Positions 24,869 through 33,913 of a stretch of 64,000 nt of DNA are shown here, one piece after another. Position 1 is the first letter of the stretch. The number at the start of each line of letters is the position of its first letter. The notes beneath the pieces are model-generated. The model was not told the DNA's origin. It did no database searches and saw only the letters and a program-made list of their open reading frames with translations. The stretch spans positions 62,001 through 126,000 of the forward strand of contig CBFIIW010000006.1 in assembly GCA_965662775.1 (NCBI GenBank). The letters are read 5' to 3'. Origin of the DNA: UBA7985 sp002690455 (GTDB lineage: Bacteria; Pseudomonadota; Alphaproteobacteria; UBA7985). A program made the position numbers and the translations under genes.

Positions 24869-27800
24869 CTAAATGGTCAGATCGCCCTGATCGAGGGTAA
24901 AGTTGAACACGTCGCCACCTTCTGCGGCTGCAAGCGTCAGCGTAAAGCCAGTCGAAGAGATAGCCGTAAAGGCGTTGGCGTTTGCACCTGCGTTGGTGAG
25001 ATCGACAAGGGTATCACCATCGGAAAGCTGGCCGTCACCATCATGGTCGTAAATGAAGCCATGTTCGGACGCGGTTTCGAACAGGATGAGTGCGCCTTGC
25101 TGCGAGCCAGACACGTTCACACCAGCTGCAGCAGAAGAAACCCCGCCAATGCCATCCAGCCCATCCGCTGCAATTATCGTCGAAATGTCATCGGCAAAAT
25201 CAAGAGTCAGACCGTCGGTTGCGGTTGTCTCAGACAGGTCGTTCAATTCTGCGAACGTCACCGTGTCGTGGTCATCATGATTGGCACGGGAGAAGTGAAG
25301 CGTAACTTCGTCGCTCTGAACCGAGCCCAGCACCAAGCTGACCGTATCGTCGCCACCGCCGAGGTGAACGTCTACAGACTGCGATCCCCGTGCGTTGGTA
25401 GGCGACGCTGTTTCTAGGGCGGTCGACTGGAGGATGGCTATGCCGCTGTTCTCTCCCCCCGCTGCTACCTCAGATTCGCCAATGACCATATCGATGACAT
25501 CATCCTGTGCTGTCATATGGACGATCACGTCTTCGTCGGCGACAAAGCCATCGATCACATCACCATCGGCCATCGCCACCCCGTCATGATCGTTGATGTT
25601 TTCAGCCGAGGCGTCTAGCGCGCTGCGGTCACCGTCGAGGATGAGGGTCGCGTCGTCTTTGACGTCTGATACGTCCACCCGAATGATGTCCGACATATCG
25701 GCGCCATGGCCGTCGAACTGCAGGTGCGCTTCGCCGTCACCGTCTGGCGCATCGATATCAACGTATTCGACGTGATCGATCGAACGACCAAAGCCACGGG
25801 TATCAATCTCATCGCCGTTCAGGTTGACATTGAGTGAGTCTTCATTGTCACCACCGCCATCGAACTGGAATTCTCCGTCTTCAATGTCGCTGTCGAGGAC
25901 GACGTCGAGGTCATCATCGTTGTCGCCGCCAAAGACCTGTAATGCATCGTCATAGGTCACGAAGATGTTGCTATCACCGTCGATCCCACCGGTGGTGAAG
26001 TCGTCACCGGCAAGGTCAATCAGGCCAATGTTCGAGTTCTCCCGCGCATCGATCATGATGTCGCCTTCAACCTCGTTCGCGCCGTAGGCGTAAATTTCGC
26101 GCACGTCCTCGTCATGAACACCGTCGAGCGTCAGCGAGTAGTCATAGTTGCCCGCGTCAAAGCCCAGCCGGGTGACATCGTTGGTCTGGATCAGACCTTC
26201 AGCAAAGTCGTAGGTAAACTGCCCGGTGAACACCAGTGTGGACTGGGTATCGCCTTCAACGGTGTTGATCTGGCTCAGATCAGAGACGTCGAGCGTCACG
26301 TCGTAGTTGTTCATGTCGATGACATCGAGGTTCGAGAGCGTCACGTCGAGGCCAAAGTCAGCGTTATTGTTGACGACTGTGACGCGGTTGTCACCCGAGC
26401 CCTTGAGGTGTTCGATATCGCCCGTGGACTCACTGTCGAGAACCCCGCCGTTGATCTCCAGATGAACACCGGAGAGCAACTCCAGCGTTTCAAAACCGGA
26501 TACGTCTTCAAATCCATTCACCCACGTTGGATCGAGGTGGTAAGTCGCTCCAGCCTCGGAGAAGTAGACCGTATCGTCACCAGCCAGACCGTCCATGATG
26601 TAGGAGTTGGCCAGATGGGCCGCCGCCACGACTTCGAACTCGTTGTCGTTGCTGTCCGCTGTGTCACCGTTCGTGAGGTTGACGCCGGAAAGGGTGTTAA
26701 AGCCCGCACTGGTGGTATCGAAGTCGGCATTGACAGTATTGCCAGTGCTGCCTGTCCCGCCTGCGCCTTCGGTCACGGTGATGTTGTAGGTCTCGGTGTC
26801 GGTTTCTACGGTCCCGTCTGCGCCGGTTGACATGGCTTTGACCGTGATGGTGTAGGTGCCGGTCGCGACGGAGCTGGCGACAACCACCAGACCCGTGTTG
26901 CTGTCGATACCGATCCCGGTTGGGTTGTTGGAAATTTCATAGCTGATGGTGTCGCCATCTGGATCGGTCGCCTTGAAGAGCTTCGAGCCGCCTTGCGCAA
27001 TCTCATGCGTGCTGCCTTCGGCCTGATCAAGCTCCAGCGTGCCACTGTCCGAACCACCATCGCCGGAACCGGCATCGCCATCGGTGATTTCGAGGGCAAA
27101 GTTGACCGATTCTTCGTTACCCTTTGCGTCGGTGAAGTTGACCGCCGGCCCCGGGAAGGAACCAACATTTAACGCTTCCGCAATGGCGCCCGTCAGCGTC
27201 ACGTTGATTGAAGCGTAAGTGTCTTCTGTTCCTTCGATCAGGCCCGAACCTGTGCGCTCGGTAGAGATTTCAGCGCCACTGGGGAAGATCGACGCCACCG
27301 TAGAGGCGCCGTCTAGCCCCGCCTGCACCGCTAGAACCAATTCACTTTCATCAATGCCGTCGACGTCTGAAATCGAATACGTGACGGTTCCAGTCGTCGC
27401 ACCACGCTCGATGCTGCTATCGATCGCTGACACCGTTGCTGCAGCGTTATCTTCAGCGGGGGTTTCGATACGGGAACGAATGGCGTTGACTGCAAACAGC
27501 AAAGCGCCACCGCCAAGGCCTACCGCTGCCAGCGTTCCCAGCGTGCCAAGCCCGAACAGACCTGGCCCCCCCGTGATTGTGCCAAGCAACCCGCCGGACG
27601 AGGCCGCGGTTTCTGTGTCTTCGAACAGCACGCCGGAAGCGGAGCCGTCGCCAGCGAGACTGGCTGGATCAACCGGAGCCAGCGGAAGCGTCGCCGCCGG
27701 CAGTGGCGCCAAGGGCGCAGGCAAAGGTTCAGGCGCCAAAGCCGCCCCTGAAGGCGCACCGCCACCCGCGATACCGTTGGTTACAGCTGGGCTGAGGAAT

Positions 27801-28126
27801 AGCACGCCAGTGCCGTCGATAAAGAAGTTGTTGGAGGTGACGAGCAGGGATTGCTGGTTGGCCAATTGCACCAGCACAGATCCGTTTGAAAGCTGCACGT
27901 AGGATACGACATCCGCAGGGGCTGGCGCAAAACCAGCCGGCACTTGCGCAGTCGCCTCACCGGTCATCATCGCGGTTGCCGCTGCGACCAGGCTCGTTGA
28001 CACCAGCAGCATTCCGGCGCGACTACGCAAAGACTTCTTCGCGCCCGAAGCCGCGGATCGCGCCATGGGCTCATAGGAAGAATGCGCGTCGGCATGGACG
28101 CCTGCATTGTGACTGTCGAACATCAT
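24869..28126 (-). CDS. Large acidic exported surface-type protein, paralogue B
   Basis: A 1085-aa paralogue of the neighbouring 1182-aa protein, again with no cysteine seen. The layout is the same: a basic N-region (KKSLRSRAG), an export segment with cleavage near TGEATA|Q (residue 60), the VVSYVQLSNGSVLVQLAN region, a Gly-rich hydrophobic stretch (GLFGLGTLGTLAAVGLGGGA), a cadherin-like module at about 374-455 almost identical to that of A, an Asp/Asn-rich beta region and the EF-hand-like IYDHDGDGQLSDGDTLVDL near 1024. It is about 100 residues shorter, mainly in the region before the C-terminal part. The frame runs upstream to 28216, but the conserved leader GGAG-ATGACGACT-ATG, shared with A, marks 28126 as the likely start. 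The absence of a C-terminal beta-barrel speaks against autotransport. S-layer or adhesin is a hypothesis. Confidence 0.85.
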   Translation of the reverse strand: MMFDSHNAGVHADAHSSYEPMARSAASGAKKSLRSRAGMLLVSTSLVAAATAMMTGEATAQVPAGFAPAPADVVSYVQLSNGSVLVQLANQQSLLVTSNNFFIDGTGVLFLSPAVTNGIAGGGAPSGAALAPEPLPAPLAPLPAATLPLAPVDPASLAGDGSASGVLFEDTETAASSGGLLGTITGGPGLFGLGTLGTLAAVGLGGGALLFAVNAIRSRIETPAEDNAAATVSAIDSSIERGATTGTVTYSISDVDGIDESELVLAVQAGLDGASTVASIFPSGAEISTERTGSGLIEGTEDTYASINVTLTGAIAEALNVGSFPGPAVNFTDAKGNEESVNFALEITDGDAGSGDGGSDSGTLELDQAEGSTHEIAQGGSKLFKATDPDGDTISYEISNNPTGIGIDSNTGLVVVASSVATGTYTITVKAMSTGADGTVETDTETYNITVTEGAGGTGSTGNTVNADFDTTSAGFNTLSGVNLTNGDTADSNDNEFEVVAAAHLANSYIMDGLAGDDTVYFSEAGATYHLDPTWVNGFEDVSGFETLELLSGVHLEINGGVLDSESTGDIEHLKGSGDNRVTVVNNNADFGLDVTLSNLDVIDMNNYDVTLDVSDLSQINTVEGDTQSTLVFTGQFTYDFAEGLIQTNDVTRLGFDAGNYDYSLTLDGVHDEDVREIYAYGANEVEGDIMIDARENSNIGLIDLAGDDFTTGGIDGDSNIFVTYDDALQVFGGDNDDDLDVVLDSDIEDGEFQFDGGGDNEDSLNVNLNGDEIDTRGFGRSIDHVEYVDIDAPDGDGEAHLQFDGHGADMSDIIRVDVSDVKDDATLILDGDRSALDASAENINDHDGVAMADGDVIDGFVADEDVIVHMTAQDDVIDMVIGESEVAAGGENSGIAILQSTALETASPTNARGSQSVDVHLGGGDDTVSLVLGSVQSDEVTLHFSRANHDDHDTVTFAELNDLSETTATDGLTLDFADDISTIIAADGLDGIGGVSSAAAGVNVSGSQQGALILFETASEHGFIYDHDGDGQLSDGDTLVDLTNAGANANAFTAISSTGFTLTLAAAEGGDVFNFTLDQGDLTI

Positions 28127-28324
28127 AGTCGTCATCTCCGTATAAATGTGCCGTCCGCCCTTAGGGCGACGGAGTACCGGGCGCCATCCGAGCGCAAACG
28201 GTTTTGAATTAACCAAACACTCAAGAGCTTAGTGCTTTTGAAATCTGGCCAAACCTAGTTCCATAGCGGAATTACACAAGTGTGCTGCACTTAAATTCGC
28301 GTAATACCAAGATTCTCAATGCGA

Positions 28325-28335
28325 CTAGCACTAAG
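28325..28335 (-). promoter_or_regulatory. Shared upstream element of paralogue B (CTAGCACTA)
   Basis: CTAGCACTAAG, 199 bases upstream of the paralogue B start, shares nine bases with the element 196 bases upstream of paralogue A. A second partial copy (CTTAGTGCT) occurs near 28228-28236. No gene is visible in 28127-28447, which should hold the promoter and long leader of paralogue B. Confidence 0.45.
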
Positions 28336-28447
28336 ATTCGTACGCACTCAAGCGTGGAACCTATGATTATATGGTGGCACAGGCGAACCTGCCCCCGAAT
28401 CGGTGTGCGCATGTGGGCAATATGCCACTAATTCGATGTCATAATGG

Positions 28448-29239
28448 TTATTGCGCCGTCCAGCCGCCGTCGATGACTACACTTGTACCTGTGACAAGAG
28501 CCGATAAGGTCGAATCGGCGAGATACAACAATGCCCCGTCCAGATCAGACAAAGTGCCAATGGGGCGGTTCTCAGACGACAGCGGCATGCGCGCCGCTAC
28601 AAACTGTCGAAATTCAGGCTCACGGAGCAAGGCTTCTGTCAGCGGGGTCTCGATATATGTCGGCCCCAAAGCATTCACCCGGATACCCAGCGGGGCAAGA
28701 TCGAGGGCCATGGCCTTGGTCAGCCCTTCCAACGCATGTTTGGTTGCCGCGTAGACCGATCGACCCGGCAGAGCCACGTGCCCCAGCATCGAACTGAGGT
28801 GAAGGACACTACGGGCGTTTTCCGGGATCGCCGGCTCAGGCGGCGGCGCTGCGAGCATGGCGCGAACGGCAGCCTGACTGGCAAAAAATCCTGCACGCAG
28901 GTTCAGGCCCATGACCCGGTCAAAATCTTCGACCGACACCGCCTCAAATGGCGCCGGGCGTGTCGCTCCGGCGTTGTTAATGAAAACATCGGGCACGAAG
29001 TTAGCGAACAGGTCGTCCAGACGCGGAATAGCGTCGTCCGCCAGCAGATCGATTTTGGCGAAGCGGAAGGACAGGCCCTCAGCCTGCAAGCTGGTATGGA
29101 GGCTGGTGAGGTCATCGATGCTGCGTGCGAGCCCCATAACCTGGGCCCCGGCACGGGCAAAAACGCCACAGGCGTGCGCACCAATCCCCCTACTGGCACC
29201 GGTGACACAGACCCGCTTGCCCGCTAGTCCGCGCACCAT
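28448..29239 (-). CDS. Classical SDR-family oxidoreductase
   Basis: A 263-aa short-chain dehydrogenase with all classical motifs: TGASRGIG (residues about 12-19), NNAGA, the catalytic Ser in VLHLSSMLG, YAATK (Tyr and Lys present) and a C-terminal LVTGTSVVIDGGW. It resembles FabG-like 3-oxoacyl reductases and sugar or gluconate dehydrogenases; the substrate is not known. The frame extends to 29284 inside the upstream gene, but MVRGLAGKRVCVTG at 29239 fits the family N-terminus. It begins 11 bp after the stop of the exported 804-aa protein, so the two are probably co-transcribed, an odd pairing for a cytoplasmic enzyme. Confidence 0.88.
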   Translation of the reverse strand: MVRGLAGKRVCVTGASRGIGAHACGVFARAGAQVMGLARSIDDLTSLHTSLQAEGLSFRFAKIDLLADDAIPRLDDLFANFVPDVFINNAGATRPAPFEAVSVEDFDRVMGLNLRAGFFASQAAVRAMLAAPPPEPAIPENARSVLHLSSMLGHVALPGRSVYAATKHALEGLTKAMALDLAPLGIRVNALGPTYIETPLTEALLREPEFRQFVAARMPLSSENRPIGTLSDLDGALLYLADSTLSALVTGTSVVIDGGWTAQ

Positions 29240-29249
29240 GGCTTGCTGC

Positions 29250-31664
29250 TTAGTAGACGGAGGCGTTGAGCGACGCCGCAGCATCGCTGACGCGGCGCAC
29301 AGTAGACAGAGGAATCGAAGCTGCCCCCGTCGTGGCTTCCGTGGAGGTGGACGGGATCGCGGTCCTGGTCAGTTGGGTCAGGCTGACACCAGTTTGGATC
29401 ACTTCGGTCCGGATTGCGCTGTTGTTGATCCAGTCATGGATAAAGTCGGCGTCGACACCATCGGGGATAAGGATGTGTCGAGCCGTCGCTACCGCGCGCA
29501 TCTTAGGCGATGGTGGGAACAGAGCTCGGCCACCCAGCATTTCTTCGACATATTGCGCTTCGCCAACCACCATGGCCGTTGTGGTCTCGCCGTCCTGGCC
29601 GAAAACAGCGACGGGTGCGAGTATATCGATACCGGCTGGTGTCGGTGCATCAGGGGATGCAGCATCGCCGGTACCGCCTGCACTGATACCCGCTATGGCT
29701 TCACCCCTCTCATCACGCGTTTCGAGCGCGCGCAGCCGGTCGAAGTCGGCATCGCTAGCCAGCCCCTGTTCCAGTCCGGCGGATTGCTGTGCCAGCCGCA
29801 TGGCGCGGATCATGGCCGCACCTACATCCAGCGCGCGCGATGCGCTGGTCACGCCAAGCATCAGCCGCGCCACAGGCTGGTCCGTCTGTTGGGCCAGCAT
29901 TTCGAGGCCACACCGGTCAGCGTCGCTGAGCAGGTTCACCTGAGTTAGCGCCGTGGGAAGATTGTTAACCAGTGCGCCCTGAACAATCGCTCGGGTTTCC
30001 GATGACCGGCGGGTGGCCGCAGTTACCATCAGGTCGAGAAAGGCATCCGGCGCGAGCGTACTGGTAACGGGCTGGAACACCTCCCGCGCGGAGCCGCCGG
30101 ATTGCATGTCTAACCGTCGGCTGCCGTCGCTGAAGTTATCGAGCACGGCGAGCCCGGATGCCCCTGAACGCAGGGAGACAACCGCGACATCGACAGCGAC
30201 AACGTAATCGTGCAGGGCATAAGCAAGCTGCAACTCCGCCGCCGTCCAGCCACAGTCCGCGGTCGAATAAGGTGATACTGTCATCAACTCGATGCTGGCA
30301 CCGGTCAGCGTGGTCCGGCTCTGCTCATCGGCTTCGAAGACCACCAGGCGACCACCGTGATTGGCCAGCAGGCGGATGGCGGTATCGTAAGCAAGATCAT
30401 CCCCGTCCTGCAGCACCATCAAGGTCGGTCCGGATTGCAGTGCTTCAAGGCTGTAGAAGCGGTAAGGTAAATCGCCCGCACCTTCAAAAACCCGCAGACA
30501 AACCAGAGCTGGCAACCGGTCGAGGTTACGGATCAGATCAGTATCCTTTACCGATTTGGGGTCATGGCAAACACTCGGCCGAACAAAGCTCGAAACCTTT
30601 TCGTCGTCGAGCGGATCGGCAAGGACAATGTAAGTTTCGGTCTCCACCACGGCCGTTGAGGTCACAACCGTTGTCTGGCCGCCAGCAGAACCACTGTCAC
30701 CGGTGGCAGTGACCGCCTGCATGTTGCCCCCACCGGTGCCCACAATCACGCGAACACGGTTCACGTCCGCATCCTCATCACCGGTTTCGAGCACGACGAC
30801 GCGATCACTGGCCATAGTGGGTGTAACGGGGGTCGAGGTCGCTGAAGTGGTTGTTGTAGTCGTGACGGTTGGAGGCGTACTCGCGCTCAACCGGCTGCCC
30901 GTGACAACAATTGAGCGATCGGTCGAGAGGGCGACTTCGCTTCCCGGCGTGGCCGATACCGTGAGGTCGTTACCGCCAACAGCTGTTCCTACTCCGGCGG
31001 CTGTAGCGGCGTCATCAGTTGCGGCGGTGGGAGAGATGACGATGCCGGGAGCACCCGCATCAGCCTGTGTCGCGGCACCGGTAAACGGGTCCTCACTGCT
31101 ACCGCTCAGGCTAGCCGGGACTTCCGGGCGCGGTGCGGGAACTTGCATCATGGAGAGATCATTCGCACCAGCATCAGCAAGCGCTTCTGCCGGAGCCGTA
31201 TCAGGCAGCTCAGAACTTGCCGGCGCGGGGGTTGCGTCGGCAGCGGTCGGCGGCGGGTCGGCAAAAATCAAGTCGAGTGCATCACTAGCGAGCCGCGCCA
31301 CAGTCTCGGGGTTAAGCAAACCGCTCGCGTCCAGCCCACTCGTCTGCTGAAATTGCGCCAGCGCATCGCGCACCTGCTTGTCGTAACGACCGTCCACCGT
31401 GCGCGAACCCGGCAAATCACCCGTTGTCGCCAGCAAAGCTTGCACGGTACAAATTTGCTGAACACCGCTGAAGGTTGGCAGCGCAGCCGCCGCCGCCGCC
31501 CGATCAACAGGGTCGGACAAGCCAACTGCCTGACACGCACCGGAAACAGCCAAGTCCGCACGCGCAGCGCCAGGCAGCACCAGCGCCATCACAGCACCGA
31601 TCAACATCGCCTGAACAAGTCTATCTTTTACAAGAGGTTGCATAACCTCCCCCAGCGCACGCAT
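29250..31664 (-). CDS. Exported protein with peptidoglycan-binding-like N-domain, function unknown
   Basis: An 804-aa protein not recognised as a named family. A long signal peptide ends near LVLPGAARA|D (residue 36). Residues about 75-125 resemble a peptidoglycan-binding repeat (DGRYDKQVRDALAQFQQTSGLDASGLLNPETVARL). A low-complexity Ala/Pro/Thr linker follows (TTTTTTSATSTPVTPT, about 265-285). The C-terminal half looks globular, with a few cysteines (for example SVCHDPKS, ALVCLRVF, ADCGWTAAEL, DRCGLEML). It is probably periplasmic and linked to the cell wall. The start is ambiguous: ATG 31664 is preceded by AGAGGG; ATG 31643 by GGGGGAGG at tight spacing; GTG 31676 is also open. The SDR gene follows after 11 bp. 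Confidence 0.7.
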   Translation of the reverse strand: MRALGEVMQPLVKDRLVQAMLIGAVMALVLPGAARADLAVSGACQAVGLSDPVDRAAAAAALPTFSGVQQICTVQALLATTGDLPGSRTVDGRYDKQVRDALAQFQQTSGLDASGLLNPETVARLASDALDLIFADPPPTAADATPAPASSELPDTAPAEALADAGANDLSMMQVPAPRPEVPASLSGSSEDPFTGAATQADAGAPGIVISPTAATDDAATAAGVGTAVGGNDLTVSATPGSEVALSTDRSIVVTGSRLSASTPPTVTTTTTTSATSTPVTPTMASDRVVVLETGDEDADVNRVRVIVGTGGGNMQAVTATGDSGSAGGQTTVVTSTAVVETETYIVLADPLDDEKVSSFVRPSVCHDPKSVKDTDLIRNLDRLPALVCLRVFEGAGDLPYRFYSLEALQSGPTLMVLQDGDDLAYDTAIRLLANHGGRLVVFEADEQSRTTLTGASIELMTVSPYSTADCGWTAAELQLAYALHDYVVAVDVAVVSLRSGASGLAVLDNFSDGSRRLDMQSGGSAREVFQPVTSTLAPDAFLDLMVTAATRRSSETRAIVQGALVNNLPTALTQVNLLSDADRCGLEMLAQQTDQPVARLMLGVTSASRALDVGAAMIRAMRLAQQSAGLEQGLASDADFDRLRALETRDERGEAIAGISAGGTGDAASPDAPTPAGIDILAPVAVFGQDGETTTAMVVGEAQYVEEMLGGRALFPPSPKMRAVATARHILIPDGVDADFIHDWINNSAIRTEVIQTGVSLTQLTRTAIPSTSTEATTGAASIPLSTVRRVSDAAASLNASVY

Positions 31665-31980
31665 AGCCCAAAACACCCTCTATGGGCCGCTCATATAATG
31701 TCAACAATGAACCACCTTAAGCGCCAAAGCGAAAGTCGCACATTGCGAGACCTGTGAGTAATTTGAAAATTGCCTTGGGCAGAAATGTGGCCACAGCGCC
31801 GACCGACGGTTGATTCTGCCCAGAACGCCATGCAAAAAACGATTATGCGTCAAGGCCTTTGCGATTTATCCGGAATTTGCACCCAATTTGGCGTCAAAGC
31901 CGCATGGCGTTTCACATCGGTCCAAAATACCGGGGCAAAATCCCGTTTTGCTACAGGTCTTCTCTGCCCGGAGGTCCAGA
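31665..31980. other. Divergent intergenic region
   Basis: No gene is seen in these 316 bases between two divergently transcribed exported-protein genes. A 9-bp inverted repeat (TGGGCAGAA at 31776-31784, TTCTGCCCA at 31814-31822, 29-base spacer) and a small stem GCAAAA-TCCCG-TTTTGC near 31940 are visible. The region must hold both promoters; individual promoter boxes are not clear. Confidence 0.4.
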
Positions 31981-33297
31981 ATGGGCAACACTGACGGCAC
32001 GGTGAGAAAGAATCGACCCAAATTGATCGCCCTCGTCGCCAAGTCTATCGGCGCACTGACGGTCGCGCTTGCTTGTCTTCCAACAAGCGCCGAGACGACT
32101 CTGCCCGCACAATCCGTGGCAGCGACGCTGGCGCCGGTATCGGATGAGACCTTTGCCGCTTGGTTTGGCGCATCAAATGCGCAGTCCAATGACGCAGGTT
32201 CCCGGGTCGACCCGGGCGCAACTGGCAAATCTCCATCCAATCCGCAGGCCTTGAGTTCTGATTTTTCGGATCGCAGTCGCGTCATCGGGCCACCTTCCGG
32301 TCGGCCGTTACGTTCGCTCGCCCTTAGCGCAATTACGGGAGACTTTCATTTCAGTTTCGATCGCGTTCTGTTTGCCTATAGTGTACCGCCTGCCCGCTAT
32401 GGCACCTCAGCCAGCCTGGCCACAGGACCGGTTCAGGAGCCCCAGATCGTGCTCGCCGGTTATGAGGGGCAGCCCGGGGTGAGCAATATGGGATGCGCCG
32501 AGCGCTCTTCGGACGATCACAACCTTGCTTTCCGATGCAACGCGCCCGTGGCGATGAACGTCCCTGGCGGTCAGTCGTCCATGCGGTTTCTTGAAGAAAT
32601 GGAAGCCGAAACCGGCATGCGACTTGGCCGCGATTTCTGGGCCGGTGACCCGGATGCCGGAACCGGCGCCCGCTTACTCACCGCCCGGGATGCCGTGACG
32701 GGCATGCGCTTTACCCTGCGGTACATCGATGAACGCGGCTTCACCCGAAACACCCGGTCCTGCGACGACAAGAGCCGGTGGCGCTGGTCCTACATCTGCA
32801 TTACCGACGACGAGTGGGCCGCGAAGACCAAAAGCGAACAGTGCGGCTTTGTTGTTGATGAGATGCTGAGCGTCGAGGGAGGGCAAGTGCGTCGTTGGAC
32901 TTTCGCCCCCCTACCCGCGCCGGGCACGGTCAAAGGCACACCAATCGCCATTGGCTTCACCCGCGACCCCCATGATATTCCCGACAAAGCAGCGCTGTGC
33001 CGCGAAGTGGTCGTGCAGGAGCAGATCTCAAAGGCTCTCTATGCCTTCCAAAGTCAGGCCTATGAGCGTGGACTGACCCTGTCACTACTGCCGCTCAGCG
33101 ACCAGGAAACACCATCGTTGGGACTGACGCTGATGATTGACGATGATACCTTTCTGGTGGCGCGTCTGCGGCGCAGCCCGGGCGTCGCGGTATCAACAGA
33201 CATATGGAGAACCATCGCTAACCTGTGGCGGTCAACGGGCGGCGGCGGTCTGTGCCAGGGTGTACCCTGTGTTCCCATCTCCCTTGATCGACGCTGA
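31981..33297 (+). CDS. Exported protein of unknown function
   Basis: A 438-aa protein with an N-terminal signal (IALVAKSIGALTVALACLPTSA, cleavage near residue 36). Low-complexity Ser/Ala-rich sequence runs to about residue 110, then a globular domain with paired cysteines: GCAERSS, FRCNAPV, RSCDDKS, YICITDD, EQCGFVV, ALCREVV, and a terminal GLCQGVPCVP. The even spread of cysteines suggests a disulphide-stabilised periplasmic domain. I do not recognise the family. The frame opens at 31810, but ATG 31981 with CGGAGGT at correct spacing begins exactly at a signal peptide. It is divergent from the 804-aa exported protein, hinting at a shared process. Confidence 0.7.
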   Translation: MGNTDGTVRKNRPKLIALVAKSIGALTVALACLPTSAETTLPAQSVAATLAPVSDETFAAWFGASNAQSNDAGSRVDPGATGKSPSNPQALSSDFSDRSRVIGPPSGRPLRSLALSAITGDFHFSFDRVLFAYSVPPARYGTSASLATGPVQEPQIVLAGYEGQPGVSNMGCAERSSDDHNLAFRCNAPVAMNVPGGQSSMRFLEEMEAETGMRLGRDFWAGDPDAGTGARLLTARDAVTGMRFTLRYIDERGFTRNTRSCDDKSRWRWSYICITDDEWAAKTKSEQCGFVVDEMLSVEGGQVRRWTFAPLPAPGTVKGTPIAIGFTRDPHDIPDKAALCREVVVQEQISKALYAFQSQAYERGLTLSLLPLSDQETPSLGLTLMIDDDTFLVARLRRSPGVAVSTDIWRTIANLWRSTGGGGLCQGVPCVPISLDRR

Positions 33298-33440
33298 GCA
33301 ATGCATCACAGGCACATGGCGCTCCAGCAGCCATGGCAACTGATTGACTTAAGTCTTGCCAGAGGGCACGCGGGCTGGAACAACGGCGTTTGGACTGTAC
33401 TGGTCCATGCGTCCCTATCGTCCATCCCCAGAGGAAGTCC

Positions 33441-33872
33441 ATGCTACCGGCCTTTCAGGAAAATGGGCTCCTGCCCCCAGGGGTTCATCATTGCGACATC
33501 GGGGCGTTTGAAGCGACCTTCGCCTTCAATGCGCACCGTAGACGAATCCTTGACCAGATGCAGCAGGGCCTGGGTATCCTCTATGACGCCGGCTATCGGC
33601 TATTGGTCGTCGGTGGCGAGCTCATTTCCAGTGATGAACTGCCAAAGGATTTCAAGCTGCTTTTTGACTGTGACCCGGTCCCGATTGAGTCTCTAGACGC
33701 CAGACTCAGCAATTTTGACAAAAATTCGCGATTATTGACAAAAAAAGTGTGGGGAGGGCATTTTTTTCCTGCGTCATTTAGAGCAAAAGGAACGGGGCCA
33801 ACCTGGCTTCGCTACCTGGCCAATGACGCGCCAGTTGGACCAAGAGGGCTGGTCGGCCTCAGCCTTGACTAG
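33441..33872 (+). CDS. DUF6932-like protein
   Basis: A 143-aa protein resembling the DUF6932 family (small, nucleotidyltransferase-fold-like). The opening MLPAFQENGLLPPGVHHCDIGAFEATF matches the family's N-terminal pattern (pro-phe, NGxLPPGxH). RRRILDQMQQGL and a central segment GGELISSDELPKDFKLLFD occupy the place where the family has a G-S/D-x-D nucleotidyltransferase-like motif. The usual second acidic residues are only partly kept, so activity is doubtful. AGGAAG precedes ATG 33441; the longer frame from 33390 has no support. A small helical protein gene follows after 41 bp. DUF6932 genes are often found with mobile or defence-type genes; that role here is a guess. Confidence 0.6.
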   Translation: MLPAFQENGLLPPGVHHCDIGAFEATFAFNAHRRRILDQMQQGLGILYDAGYRLLVVGGELISSDELPKDFKLLFDCDPVPIESLDARLSNFDKNSRLLTKKVWGGHFFPASFRAKGTGPTWLRYLANDAPVGPRGLVGLSLD

Positions 33873-33913
33873 TCACAAGCCGCGCATCGCTGCAGTTACA
33901 GAAGGCCTTTCGC

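Noticed and set aside
20867..28126. Possible CRISPR or short tandem repeat array because of repetitive sequence
   Set aside because: The similarity is between two diverged paralogous genes and within Asp/Gly-rich codons; no regular repeat-spacer pattern.
33715..33750. Two TTGACAAAAA copies that look like -35 boxes
   Set aside because: They lie inside the DUF6932-like coding sequence in frame (FDKN and LTKK) with no matching -10 box or downstream gene start.
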